DNA from: Microcoleus sp. FACHB-672
GTDB taxonomy: Bacteria; Cyanobacteriota; Cyanobacteriia; Cyanobacteriales; Oscillatoriaceae
Assembly (NCBI RefSeq): GCF_014695725.1
Contig: NZ_JACJOU010000006.1
Span: 1 to 64,000 of the forward strand
Reading direction: 5' to 3'
Length of the DNA: 64,000 nucleotides
Below the pieces are notes generated by a model. It was not told where the DNA came from. It saw only the letters and a list, made by a program, of their open reading frames with translations, and searched no databases. Each line of letters begins with the position of its first letter. The stretch's first letter is position 1. Position numbers and translations under genes: made by a program. Shown piece after piece: positions 45,695-54,983 of this stretch.

Positions 45695-47368
45695 TTAATT
45701 GTTTGCTTCAGTGCGCGCGGTTGGTTCTTCCTTTTTCTCTCCATCTGGATTTCTTCCTTTTAAGAGTTTTTCAACTCGCGCCTTTACTTGAGCGTGTCGC
45801 GTCACTCCCTCGTAAGCATATCGGTTATAGCCATTGCGCTGAATAAGGGTTGCTAGATAATTAATCCGCTCTTTTGTACCGGGGTGGGTGGATAAGAAAC
45901 TTAGGAAATCGCTGTCGTCTCCCTTTTCTTCTTTGAGGGTCACCATCAAATTGTATAAGCCATCAGACGCGTAGCCGGCGGCAACTAAGAGTCTAGTGCC
46001 AAGAATATCAGCCTGACGCTCTTGATCGCGGCTGTAGTCGAGCATCAGCAGGTCTGTGAGGGGGCCACCGAGGGGGATAAACTGGGTAATGTTAGCGAGT
46101 AAGGTTCCCTCTGTAACACGTTGAAATCCGTGAGAAAGGATAGCGTGGGCTAATTCATGAGTCAGCAAGCCGGCTAATTCTGCTTCAGAGTTGGTGTTTA
46201 AAATGACGCCGGCATTAACAAAAACCTTACCGCCTGGTAAAGCAAAAGCATTGAGTTCCTTGTCTTTTACAACATAAAATTCATAGTTAAAATCACGACC
46301 GCTTAAATTAGCCAGTTTTTGGCCTAGGTCATTAATATAGCTGACAACAACTTCGTCTTCAACTAACTCTAAATCGCGTTTTGCTGAGCCGGCAATTCTC
46401 TCTCCTAAAGCTGATTCGCCTTCGATTAGTAAGGCAGTTGTCTGCACAGCAGAAAAAGCGCTAAGCGGGTTGCCGGTGACGGCGAAGCTGATCGCGCCCA
46501 ACAACCCATTTGCGATGGCATTGCCGGTTAATTTCTCTCGCAAATCTGAGCGAAAGCGTTTCAAGTTGGTTTCTGCAAGTTCGGTAAACTCAGTTACTTG
46601 CGGATGATCAGGGTTGAGCAAGGCAAACTGACGCGCTGCAACCGATGCTTCTAACCATTTTCCGGTATCTGCAAGTGCACCAATTCTGCCTTTAAGCAAA
46701 TCTGGATGATCGGGGTACAGCGTGTTTGCGCGTTCGAGAACTTCGAGGTATTCTTTGGCGTTGCCATACTCTTTGAGTGCCTGAGCGTAAAGTAAATGTC
46801 CAGGGATGAATTCGGGAGATTGCTCAACTAAAAGCTTCAGGGGAACTAAAATTCGGGTTGCTAGCTTCTGCTGGAAGCCGATTTGGGCTTCGCGCCAATA
46901 AACCCTGCCGGCGGGTGAAAGTAAATCTGGATCAGTAATTGCTTCGGGGCGCTTTTCACTGCCGAGTTCCTGTATTTCTTCAGGAAATGGACGTTTTGCT
47001 GTCTGATATAAGTTGACTGCTGCTGGGATATCGCCGGCGAGGTAAAGTCTGTCGGCTTCTGCAAGAATTTGCAACCGGCTGCTTTTTTCGTCTAATTCTG
47101 CTGTGTCTGCCGATTCTGAGTTGCCGGCTGCTTCGGGCGTTTCTTGAGTTTCTTCGTTGCCGGCTGCTTCGGGTGTTTCTTGAGTTTCTTCGTTGCCGGC
47201 TGCTTCGGGCGTTGGCTGGATTTGAGCTATTTTCTTGGGAATGTCTATCGTTGTCGGTTCAGCGACACTATAAGCTTGACTTTCCGGCACTGAAGGTTCT
47301 GCCACAGCAGCCGGTGGCAACAAGACAAGGCTAAGGGCAATCAGCAGGGAATTCCAGACTGGTTTCAT
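45695..47368 (-). CDS. BepA-like M48 metalloprotease with TPR region
   Basis: 557 residues from ATG 47368. A signal peptide (MKPVWNSLLIALSLVLLPPAAVA) is followed by a linker with 12-residue tandem repeats (EAAGNEETQETP). A TPR-like region (about 85-230) and an M48 domain with zinc motif HELAHAILSHG (about residue 403) and ERQADILG follow. In BepA/YfgC-type proteins the TPR and protease parts together assist or degrade outer-membrane proteins; a similar envelope quality-control role is inferred, although here the TPR lies before rather than after the protease domain. ATG 47368 places the signal peptide at the N-terminus; the TTG at 47407 does not. Confidence 0.88.
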   Translation of the reverse strand: MKPVWNSLLIALSLVLLPPAAVAEPSVPESQAYSVAEPTTIDIPKKIAQIQPTPEAAGNEETQETPEAAGNEETQETPEAAGNSESADTAELDEKSSRLQILAEADRLYLAGDIPAAVNLYQTAKRPFPEEIQELGSEKRPEAITDPDLLSPAGRVYWREAQIGFQQKLATRILVPLKLLVEQSPEFIPGHLLYAQALKEYGNAKEYLEVLERANTLYPDHPDLLKGRIGALADTGKWLEASVAARQFALLNPDHPQVTEFTELAETNLKRFRSDLREKLTGNAIANGLLGAISFAVTGNPLSAFSAVQTTALLIEGESALGERIAGSAKRDLELVEDEVVVSYINDLGQKLANLSGRDFNYEFYVVKDKELNAFALPGGKVFVNAGVILNTNSEAELAGLLTHELAHAILSHGFQRVTEGTLLANITQFIPLGGPLTDLLMLDYSRDQERQADILGTRLLVAAGYASDGLYNLMVTLKEEKGDDSDFLSFLSTHPGTKERINYLATLIQRNGYNRYAYEGVTRHAQVKARVEKLLKGRNPDGEKKEEPTARTEANN

Positions 47369-47667
47369 AACAGCTACCCGATCTGTGTTTCTAACTAATC
47401 TACTCAAATTTTGTAAGTTGTGTGTCTGTGCCGACTGTGAATTCAGGTAGCGCGTGAGAATAATGATTCGCGCTAAATTAGCCGAATTGCGTTATAGGCA
47501 GCAAGGGGCAACTTCTCCCACTTTTTTTCAAGAAAAATTTTCATGCCGGCATCCCCTGTGGTTCCGCACAATCCTAAAGTGAAACCTTCATAATAGAACT
47601 GGTGCCCGCCCCTCACTCATCGGGTGCGGCAGCCTCAAAACATCTTAAAACTCAAAGGATAAATATC

Positions 47668-47823
47668 ATGAAACTCATTGGTTGCCTACTCACCAGTATT
47701 CGCAAATGCTTAGGCTTGCTATTCATCTTATGGGGAAGCATTCCCACCTTACTGATCCCAGGTATTGGGCTATTTCTCGGTCTGCCCTTCCTGCTCATCG
47801 GTGGCATCTTGCTCGCTTGTTGA
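47668..47823 (+). CDS. Small membrane protein (51 residues)
   Basis: ATG 47668 has AAAGGA eight bases upstream. The product is one or two hydrophobic helices (CLGLLFILWGSIPTLLIPG, then GLFLGLPFLLIGGILLAC) after a short basic start. I do not recognise the family; small hydrophobic proteins of this kind are common in cyanobacteria. A hairpin 55 bases downstream may terminate it. Confidence 0.6.
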   Translation: MKLIGCLLTSIRKCLGLLFILWGSIPTLLIPGIGLFLGLPFLLIGGILLAC

Positions 47824-47877
47824 AGCGAAACGATTGCGGCAAGTGCTAAGTTAACTGTAATCCCCTAAAAACGATTT

Positions 47878-47903
47878 GAGCCTAACCAAGGGCGGTTAGG
47901 CTC
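47878..47903. terminator. Possible terminator hairpin
   Basis: GAGCCTAACC (47878-47887) pairs with GGTTAGGCTC (47894-47903), a perfect 10-bp stem. No T-run follows on the plus strand, so termination is uncertain. Confidence 0.5.
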
Positions 47904-48288
47904 GAAAGAAAATCAGAGACAGATTGTTCAAAAATTAAACCAAAGAAGACGGAACGTTACGAGTGAAAACAGTCAATTACTAGGGTGGACAACTTTCGTA
48001 GGGATTCCAGACAGGGGACATCGGGTCTAGACCCATCAACAACGAATTTTTTTATCACTCCTTTGCTGCTCGATACTAACGTTTAACACTCTTGTTGATG
48101 TCCACTATTAAATTAACATAGGGTCGGCTCTTAGTAATAATGAGTTTACTAAAGTTTACATTTTTGCCTATTCCTAATAAAGTCCTGAGTCGGAGAGTAG
48201 AGTTTTAAGTTCTAAGCGGGAGAGGGGGCAAGTTGAGAGGTGAGGTATTTCTTTCTCTTCCCATGCCCCATGCCCTATGCCCTATGCC
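47904..48288. other. Spacer without a recognised gene
   Basis: About 385 bases with no supported coding frame. The right end (48260-48288) carries CCCATGCC/CCCTATGCC repeats like those at 288-334. Confidence 0.5.
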
Positions 48289-48561
48289 TTAATCCTCAGA
48301 TTCCTCCGGAGCGGAAGTTGGGGCGGTGGGAAAATTCAGCACCGGCAACCGATCTCCTCGAAACACCTCCTCACTCGCCTGACCAAGTTCGCGCATCAAT
48401 GAAGAGATCGCTTTGCCTCCCCACAAACCAAGTAAAACCGGCACTGTTCCCAAGCTCAACAGCACATCCACGGGAGCATTTGCTGCATCTGGAGAGGTTG
48501 GCCGATTGTTAGAGGTGTCAAATTGATGACTTTCTGATAGGGTTTGGCTAGATAATGACAT
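48289..48561 (-). CDS. Small hypothetical protein with one hydrophobic segment
   Basis: 90 residues from ATG 48561, which has GGAGG five bases upstream. A polar N-terminus (about 1-30) precedes a hydrophobic stretch (VDVLLSLGTVPVLLGLWGGKAI, about 31-52) that may be a membrane helix, and an acidic tail ends PEESED. Not recognised. It diverges from the DUF1574 gene, so it may share a promoter region with it. Confidence 0.6.
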   Translation of the reverse strand: MSLSSQTLSESHQFDTSNNRPTSPDAANAPVDVLLSLGTVPVLLGLWGGKAISSLMRELGQASEEVFRGDRLPVLNFPTAPTSAPEESED

Positions 48562-48679
48562 CGGTGCCTCCAAAAACGTGATGGTGGGAACAACATAAAG
48601 GCAGTTGCGCCTTTATCATCAACTATGCCAAAACGTAGGGCGGGTGTGCTATTTCTAGGGAGCGAGATGACTAGCAACT

Positions 48680-51600
48680 ATGACGACGCTGATATTGAAT
48701 GTGAATGAGCGAGTCGGGGTGGGCAGCGGGCCAACCCTAGCCGAGTGGGCATCGAGCGCACTGGGACTTCCAGATGTGCGGGTGCAAGTACGGCTGCGCG
48801 GGAATAATTTGTACCTTCTGTGTGAGGGATCTCCGTGTCCGGATGTGGCAATTGCAGTGACTCGGTTCGCCCAGGCACTCGCCCATAACTCTCTAGAAAC
48901 CCTCAGCCCTCCGGAGCAACCCCGGATCTATCAAGTATTTTTATCGGGTCGGGAAGTTGGCCATAATCGGCCTGATTGGACGGTGCGACTCGATCCGACT
49001 CAGCTGGATCGGCATTTAGAGCCGGCGAGTCCATCTAAAGTGCCTCAGCCTGAACCTCCAACTCTGACGCCGGCGCAACCGACTTTTAGCACCCTGCCGA
49101 TTGCGGTTCCACCGGCAGCAGAAAAGCGGGGGAGTGTGGCAGCAGTGCAACCCCTCAGCGTCTCAGTGCCTCAGCGCCTCATACAAGCCCCATCTAGCCC
49201 TGAAAGTCTGGCTAACCAGTATTCAGCCCGATCTGGGAACCCGGATGCCATCGCCCGCTATCTCAGCGAAACCCTAAGCGCTTTAGGAGTTGGGGTGAAG
49301 GTTTCCGTAAGAGATATTCAAGATGCTGGTGCGGAGGAAGCAAGCGAAGGGTACAGCAGAGGCAATACCTCCGCCCAAAATACCAAGCGTCTTTGGGTGT
49401 GTTGCGAGTCTGCCTACAGTCCCGATCCCTCATTGCTTGCCGAACCAATCGCCCAGCGATTGCGGAACTTATTAGAAAAGCGTGAAGGGGTTTCTCTCCA
49501 GGGATTTCGAGATGCGGTGATCGTCGGTCAGGTTAGCGGTGAAGCTAGACCGGAGTGGATGCTGCGTGTGGATATGACGCCGCCGGAGGAGATGCTGAAG
49601 GCGTGGGCGTGTTGGGGTGACGTGCAAGCCATCGCGCTACTGATTGACCGCGCTTTAGCGAATCAGGGAATTGCGGTTCGGGCGGTGCTTAAGGAGGCAA
49701 CGCTGCATCTGTTTTGCAGCCGGCAGCCTTCACAAACCGGCAGCCTTCCAAACGCTGCGGAAACTGCCGCCGAGGCGAATAAGCCGGCACCTGATAAATG
49801 GCAGTGTGTGGCTGCAATTAAGCCGGTCTTAGAAAGCATTGCCCCTCAAGGAATTCAAGCCGCAACGATCTATGGCGTAGACAGTTCCCAGTCTTTAAAT
49901 CCTCAGTGTGCCGTTTCACCCAAAACTCCGGGTTTGGGGCTGGGTGCGGAAGAAACACCCGTTTGGATTGATTGGGTGAATTTAGCTGCCACCCAGCATC
50001 CGGCTTTAGCTGAGTCAGCTTTAGATTTAGCGAAGCGAGGAGATCGAGGGGCGCTGACGTTTGTCCTCGACCGGCTGATTCATCCCAATTTGAATGCCAA
50101 GCTGGCTACCGGCGGTATTCACCTGTCAATTTTGCAGAAAGACGACTTGCTGCACGTGATCAGCGATGCCCCGGTGTGCCCCCCACAAAGTCGGGTTGGC
50201 CCTCCGATCGCCAAGTTACTGCGCCAGTTACAAATTCCGGAAATTTCCGGGGTGCGGGTGTACGGACGACGTGCCGGCCAGAAAAAGCCTTTGTGGCGCT
50301 ACGGCGCTGATTTTGTGGGGCGCTACGGCGCAGCACCAGAAGCGGCACCAGAGTTTGCGGCTTCGGTTGCGGAGGGGGCGGAATTGCTGCCGCAACCGGG
50401 CGATTTAGTTTTGCGCCCAGCTATCAAACCGAGCCAAGAGAAAGCTGGTTTGGCTGGGATGGGACAAGGCATGGGTCATGTTCTACAACAGTTGTTGATT
50501 CGAGCGCAACTGTTCAGTCCTAGCAACCAGTTCGCAAATCAAGCGACGCCTCACGGGGTTTGGGTGGCACTTGTTTGGGGCACACTGGGATTGCTGCTGG
50601 CGCTACAGGCAGATTGGGTGATGGGTCAGTTGGTACGAGATACCAAGTTGTCTCCGGTTCGCGAAGCCCAGTTGAACCAGGTATTTCAAGAGGCGCTTTC
50701 TAAGAAGCCGGTTGCGGATGAGGAGGGCAAAGTCCCGACAAGAGTATCCCTGGATCTGCCCCAAGTTTCTCTGCCGAAATCAAGAAAGGACGATTCCTCC
50801 GTTTTTAATGTGTCCGGCTTTACTCAGCAGGGAAGCGAACAGCTCACGATTGCCGGCAAATGTCAGGTAGGTGCCGGCGGCCTAGACCCAGAGCGCTGTA
50901 TTCTGGAATCTTTGTCTTACCCCAGCTTTAATAGCCGCCAGCTAGATGAACATCTCCTGCGCTACCAGCAGTATTTGGCTGATTCGGGCACCCCAGATAT
51001 TTTGATTGTGGGCAGTTCACGGGCGCTGCGGGGGATCGATCCGGCAGCTCTGCAAAAAACCTTGAGTGCACAAGGTTCTCCCAATGTCAAGATATTTAAC
51101 TTTGGAATCAACGGTGCCACCGCGCAAACAGTCGATGTGCTGATTCGCCAGATTTTGCGCCCAGACCAACTGCCCAAAATGATTTTGTGGGCGGATGGGG
51201 CGCGGGCGTTTAATAGCGGTCGGGTGGATGTGACCTACAACGCGATTGTGGCTTCAGAAGGGTATCGGCAGCTGGGTGCCGGCAAACACCCGATCTCCGA
51301 TGCCGGTGGGGAAATCGGCTCTAGCGCACCCAATTCTCCTGCGCCGGCTTTGGACGCCGCCTCTCAAGCCTATGATAAGTTCTGGACGTCGAGTTACGAC
51401 GACATGAGTGAGTGGTTCAGCCAAAAGCTGGCTGGCATCTCTGCGACTTATCCCCAACGTGACCGGCTCAAAAGGCTCTTGCAGCAGCAGCTCGCAACGA
51501 AGCTCAAGCTGCAAGGCGTGACGCGTCAGCCCCTGGTGGCCTCTACGAAAGGCGCTGAATCCCCTGAAGCGGATGAGATGCAGTCTGCCGGTACGATTGA

Positions 51601-52045
51601 TGCGAACGGCTTCATGCACCTGCCGGTGCGCTTCAACCCAGCAATCTACTATCTCAAACATCCCAAAGTCCCCGGCAATTATGACGCTGATTACGAATCT
51701 TTTCAGCTCGCAGGCCGGCAAACTTCTGCCCTGAAAAACCTGGTGCAATTTACGCAGTCGCGCGATATTACCTTAGCCTTCGTCAATCTGCCTTTGACTG
51801 AGGATTATTTAGACCCTATTCGTAACGCTTACGAACAGGAATTTCAACAGCAAATGTTGCGTCTGTCTATGGAAGAAAAATTTATCTTCCGAGATTTATC
51901 TGGACTGTGGCCAAATCAAAACGAACACTTTTCAGATCCTAGCCACCTAAACCGTTTTGGTGCCCATGAAGTGTCACAACGCGTGGCGAAAGATCCCATG
52001 ATTCCCTGGCCGATGCCCAATGAAGAATTGAGAATTCAGAATTAA
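48680..52045 (+). CDS. Large DUF1574/SGNH-domain protein with four N-terminal alpha/beta modules
   Basis: 1121 residues. The N-terminal 600 residues hold four related modules of about 85 residues, each with an L.L.(C/V)(E/S) strand, a helix and a GVRVYGR-like or GFRDAVIVG-like strand, ending in a Pro-x-Trp motif (RPDWTV, RPEWML, TPVWID, KPLWRY). A membrane helix (about 628-650) follows. The exported C-terminal domain is DUF1574/SGNH-like: IVGSSRALRGIDP (about 773) supplies the nucleophile region, and DPSHLNRFGAH (about 1084) the Asp-His pair. With the MBOAT gene 51 bases downstream it probably acetylates an exported polysaccharide, as AlgX does with AlgI. ATG 48680. Confidence 0.82.
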   Translation: MTTLILNVNERVGVGSGPTLAEWASSALGLPDVRVQVRLRGNNLYLLCEGSPCPDVAIAVTRFAQALAHNSLETLSPPEQPRIYQVFLSGREVGHNRPDWTVRLDPTQLDRHLEPASPSKVPQPEPPTLTPAQPTFSTLPIAVPPAAEKRGSVAAVQPLSVSVPQRLIQAPSSPESLANQYSARSGNPDAIARYLSETLSALGVGVKVSVRDIQDAGAEEASEGYSRGNTSAQNTKRLWVCCESAYSPDPSLLAEPIAQRLRNLLEKREGVSLQGFRDAVIVGQVSGEARPEWMLRVDMTPPEEMLKAWACWGDVQAIALLIDRALANQGIAVRAVLKEATLHLFCSRQPSQTGSLPNAAETAAEANKPAPDKWQCVAAIKPVLESIAPQGIQAATIYGVDSSQSLNPQCAVSPKTPGLGLGAEETPVWIDWVNLAATQHPALAESALDLAKRGDRGALTFVLDRLIHPNLNAKLATGGIHLSILQKDDLLHVISDAPVCPPQSRVGPPIAKLLRQLQIPEISGVRVYGRRAGQKKPLWRYGADFVGRYGAAPEAAPEFAASVAEGAELLPQPGDLVLRPAIKPSQEKAGLAGMGQGMGHVLQQLLIRAQLFSPSNQFANQATPHGVWVALVWGTLGLLLALQADWVMGQLVRDTKLSPVREAQLNQVFQEALSKKPVADEEGKVPTRVSLDLPQVSLPKSRKDDSSVFNVSGFTQQGSEQLTIAGKCQVGAGGLDPERCILESLSYPSFNSRQLDEHLLRYQQYLADSGTPDILIVGSSRALRGIDPAALQKTLSAQGSPNVKIFNFGINGATAQTVDVLIRQILRPDQLPKMILWADGARAFNSGRVDVTYNAIVASEGYRQLGAGKHPISDAGGEIGSSAPNSPAPALDAASQAYDKFWTSSYDDMSEWFSQKLAGISATYPQRDRLKRLLQQQLATKLKLQGVTRQPLVASTKGAESPEADEMQSAGTIDANGFMHLPVRFNPAIYYLKHPKVPGNYDADYESFQLAGRQTSALKNLVQFTQSRDITLAFVNLPLTEDYLDPIRNAYEQEFQQQMLRLSMEEKFIFRDLSGLWPNQNEHFSDPSHLNRFGAHEVSQRVAKDPMIPWPMPNEELRIQN

Positions 52046-52096
52046 AAATTCAGCACGTTATCTTCCCTGCTTTATTCTTCATCCTTCATTCGTCAG

Positions 52097-53617
52097 ATGG
52101 AATTTCTCTCACTTCCTTACGCCTTATTTCTTCTCAGCTTTCTCGGCGTTTACTGGACAGTTCAGCAACAACGCTGGCGTCTGTGGGTGATCTTAAGCGC
52201 CAGTTTGGTATTTTATGCCTCACTGCAATTTCAATACATCCCACTGCTGTTGGTCAGTATTCTGATTAACTTCCGTTTGGGACGCGCCCTCAACGCAAAA
52301 GCATCTAAACACCGGCAGTCTTTAGAGGGAAATATTTCCGAGCATGAAGATTTGCAAGTCGCTCAAGCAAATTGGAGTCCCCGGCGTCTGGCAATTTTGT
52401 GGCTTGGCATTTTCTTAAATGTTTTGGTGCTGTTGAGCTTCAAGTACGTGCCTTTTTTATTAGAATCTGCCGGCACTTTGTTGAAATTGCCAGAAGCGGG
52501 GCAAAGTGCCGGTTGGTTCCGCACCCATATTTTTCCTCCCTTGGGGCTGAGTTTTTTCACATTTGAGTGTCTTGCCTATCTCATCGATGTTTATCGGGGT
52601 GCGCCGGCAAGCCAGCATTTACTTCAGTTTGCTGCCTACAAGTTTTTCTTTCCTAAACTGATTTCCGGCCCAATTACCCGATATCATCATCTAACCACCC
52701 AACTACAAACCCTAAAATTTCCCTCTGCTGAACGGGTGACGGAAGGGCTTTGGTTAATTGCTTCTGGGGCGGTTAAAAAAGGATTACTTGCTGATCGCTT
52801 AGCCATTCTTGTAAATCTAAGTTTCGAGAATTTGCAACGCGCTGGGAGCGGTGATATCTGGTTAGCAACCCTCGCTTACGGATTGCAACTTTATCTTGAT
52901 TTTAGTGGCTATGTAGATATTGCCCGTGGCAGCGCAATGCTGATGGGATTAAACCTGCCAGAAAATTTTGACTTTCCCTACTTTAGTACCAGCATTGCCG
53001 ACTTTTGGCGTCGCTGGCACATTACTTTAGGAGATTGGCTTCGCAACTACCTTTACTTTCCCCTGGGGGGATCACGCAAAGGTTTAGACCGTACCTGTCT
53101 GAACTTATTAATTGTGATGTTAATTGCCGGAATTTGGCACGGTGCTGCTTGGGGGTTTGTTGTCTGGGGTTGGGTTCACGGTGTCGCTTTAGTGATTCAC
53201 CGCCTTACAGAAGCCCTATCAAATCGGTTGCCACTTCTCAAACGCTGGTGGCAAAGTATTCCAGGTGTGCTAACGGCATGGTTACTGACTCAGGCAATGG
53301 TTTTTACCGCTTGGATCTGGTTCCGGCTTCCCGATTTGAGATATTCGAGTTGGGCAATTCAGCATCTGTGGGGACACGCGGCTGATATCCAGTTCACCCA
53401 AAAGGTTTATCTAGAAACAATGGGTTTAGATCGCTTGCAAATTTCTATGCTCCTGGGTGCTTTAGTTGCAGCGATGGCAGTATCTTATTTAATCAATCGA
53501 ACTCTCAAATTAGAGTTAAATTGGCCTCTGAAAATTTTGTTGGTGCCGCTGTGTTTCTTCGCGGTGGCGCTACTCGCCCCCGATGGAACCCCGCCCTTTA
53601 TTTACTTTGATTTTTAG
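52097..53617 (+). CDS. MBOAT-family membrane O-acyltransferase (AlgI-like)
   Basis: 506 residues with about ten membrane helices. It has the family core DFPYFSTSIADFWRRWHITLGDWLRNY and the catalytic-His segment IAGIWHGAAWGFVVWG (about residue 346). AlgI/DltB-type proteins pass acyl groups across the membrane to an exported acyltransferase that decorates polysaccharide. The DUF1574/SGNH gene just upstream supplies that partner, so the two are probably one operon. A terminator-like hairpin follows. Confidence 0.92.
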   Translation: MEFLSLPYALFLLSFLGVYWTVQQQRWRLWVILSASLVFYASLQFQYIPLLLVSILINFRLGRALNAKASKHRQSLEGNISEHEDLQVAQANWSPRRLAILWLGIFLNVLVLLSFKYVPFLLESAGTLLKLPEAGQSAGWFRTHIFPPLGLSFFTFECLAYLIDVYRGAPASQHLLQFAAYKFFFPKLISGPITRYHHLTTQLQTLKFPSAERVTEGLWLIASGAVKKGLLADRLAILVNLSFENLQRAGSGDIWLATLAYGLQLYLDFSGYVDIARGSAMLMGLNLPENFDFPYFSTSIADFWRRWHITLGDWLRNYLYFPLGGSRKGLDRTCLNLLIVMLIAGIWHGAAWGFVVWGWVHGVALVIHRLTEALSNRLPLLKRWWQSIPGVLTAWLLTQAMVFTAWIWFRLPDLRYSSWAIQHLWGHAADIQFTQKVYLETMGLDRLQISMLLGALVAAMAVSYLINRTLKLELNWPLKILLVPLCFFAVALLAPDGTPPFIYFDF

Positions 53618-53638
53618 TAAGATTTGGAGTCCGAGATT

Positions 53639-53669
53639 AGGGGATTTTATGTGCGCCGGCACATCCCCT
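53639..53669 (+). terminator. Bulged terminator hairpin after the MBOAT gene
   Basis: AGGGG (53639-53643) and ATGTGC (53649-53654) pair with GCACATCCCCT (53659-53669) with a five-base bulge; TTCCTCTTTTC follows. The loop contains the window's common GCCGGC motif. Confidence 0.6.
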
Positions 53670-54008
53670 TTCCTCTTTTCTCCACAGAAAGCAACCGCCT
53701 GCCGATAGAAAATGGCCCTTTAGTCTGATTTCAAAAATCTAAAACTCAAAATCTCTATCCCAAAATTCGTATAATTTCCAAATCACCCATTTTTGGCAAG
53801 ATTTTCACTTATATTTTTGTACTATATCTTTTTTATCTTTTTTTGGAGAATATTTATACAAATGCAGTAAATAATTTTAGACAACTGCATTACTTTGTAA
53901 TAAAGTCTACAGAAATAGGTCAAGAAGAGGCAATAGAAATCATAGGCAAGAAAGATCATGCCTAAATTTCTATTCCCTAACTCCCTCATCCTCGGTTTCA
54001 ACGTCCCT
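53670..54008. other. Convergent spacer without a recognised gene
   Basis: About 340 A/T-rich bases between the MBOAT and rhodanese genes. No supported coding frame or strong RNA fold is seen. Confidence 0.5.
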
Positions 54009-54833
54009 TCAAACTTGATAAGAACACCAGTCGCTCCAGCTGCCGGCATAGAGTTTGCCTTTTGGGATGCCGGCGATTTCAAGGGAGAGCAAATTCACGC
54101 AAGCCGTGACACCGGAGCCGCAGTAGACAATAATTTCCTTCGCTTGCGTCCCCTCCGCCCACCGGCGCTTTTGCTCAGAAGCCGGCAGCCCCCGACCTTG
54201 CTCGTCTGTAACCGCTTGCCAGGGATAGTTCACAGCACCTGGAATGTGGCCGGCAATCGGGTCAATCGGTTCTCGTAAACCGTTGTAGCGCTCCGGTTCA
54301 CGGGAATCTACCAGCAAAACACCCGGCAAATCTTTATGGGCTTTGACATACTCAATATCCACCACTCGATCCTGTTGAGGTTCGGGGACAAACGTTGCCG
54401 GCTTGGGCACCGACACTTCAGCCGTGACGGGATAGCCCGCTGCTTGCCAGCCGGTGAAGCCCCCATCCAGTAACGCAACCCGGTCGTGCCCTAAATAGCG
54501 CAGCAGCCACCACAGACGCGAAGCAAAAGCAAATTTAGAATCATCGTACGCAACAACAAAAGTTTCTTGAGAATTGATGCCGGTTGCTGCCAGCGTGTTT
54601 GCCAACTTGAGTGGATCGGGCAAGGGATGCCGGCCACCGTGGCGACCAACAGGACTGGAAAGCTCCTGGTTGAGATCTAGGTAAAACGCTCCGGGAATGT
54701 GATTAGCGGTGTATTGCTGTTGCCCTAGTTCTGGATCGGCGAGGGAAAAGCGACAATCGACGATCACCAGAAGTGGATCGTCCAGGTGTTCGGCTAACCA
54801 CTGGGGGGAAACGAGAAAATCAGCGTCATTCAT
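54009..54833 (-). CDS. Two-domain sulfurtransferase (rhodanese / mercaptopyruvate type)
   Basis: 274 residues with two rhodanese domains. The first (about 8-125; VDCRFSLADPELGQQQY, GAFYLDLNQELSSP) is inactive. The second (about 150-274) holds the catalytic Cys238 in the loop YCGSGVTAC. It transfers sulfur from thiosulfate or 3-mercaptopyruvate to acceptors such as cyanide or thioredoxin. The CGSGVTA loop is seen in mercaptopyruvate sulfurtransferases (SseA-like), but specificity cannot be fixed. Cytoplasmic; no signal peptide. Confidence 0.9.
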   Translation of the reverse strand: MNDADFLVSPQWLAEHLDDPLLVIVDCRFSLADPELGQQQYTANHIPGAFYLDLNQELSSPVGRHGGRHPLPDPLKLANTLAATGINSQETFVVAYDDSKFAFASRLWWLLRYLGHDRVALLDGGFTGWQAAGYPVTAEVSVPKPATFVPEPQQDRVVDIEYVKAHKDLPGVLLVDSREPERYNGLREPIDPIAGHIPGAVNYPWQAVTDEQGRGLPASEQKRRWAEGTQAKEIIVYCGSGVTACVNLLSLEIAGIPKGKLYAGSWSDWCSYQV

Positions 54834-54983
54834 TGGCTCACCAACTGCAAGGAAGGGCTGTTGATATTTTTGCAGAGGTGGGAAAATTGCAAAAGTGTGT
54901 GCATGAGTCAGGGCGTTAGTGCAGCGTGCCCAGGGGGCATAGTATCGGCGCAGAAAAACTTTACTTTGAGCAATGCCCCGACT

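Noticed and set aside
47602-47667. N-terminal extension of the small membrane protein
   Set aside because: The upstream stretch (APHSSGAAASKHLKT) is unlike a membrane protein start, whereas ATG 47668 has a good ribosome binding site.
53958-54278. Plus-strand frame of 106 codons starting in the spacer
   Set aside because: Most of it overlaps the rhodanese gene in antisense, and its composition is that of a shadow frame.
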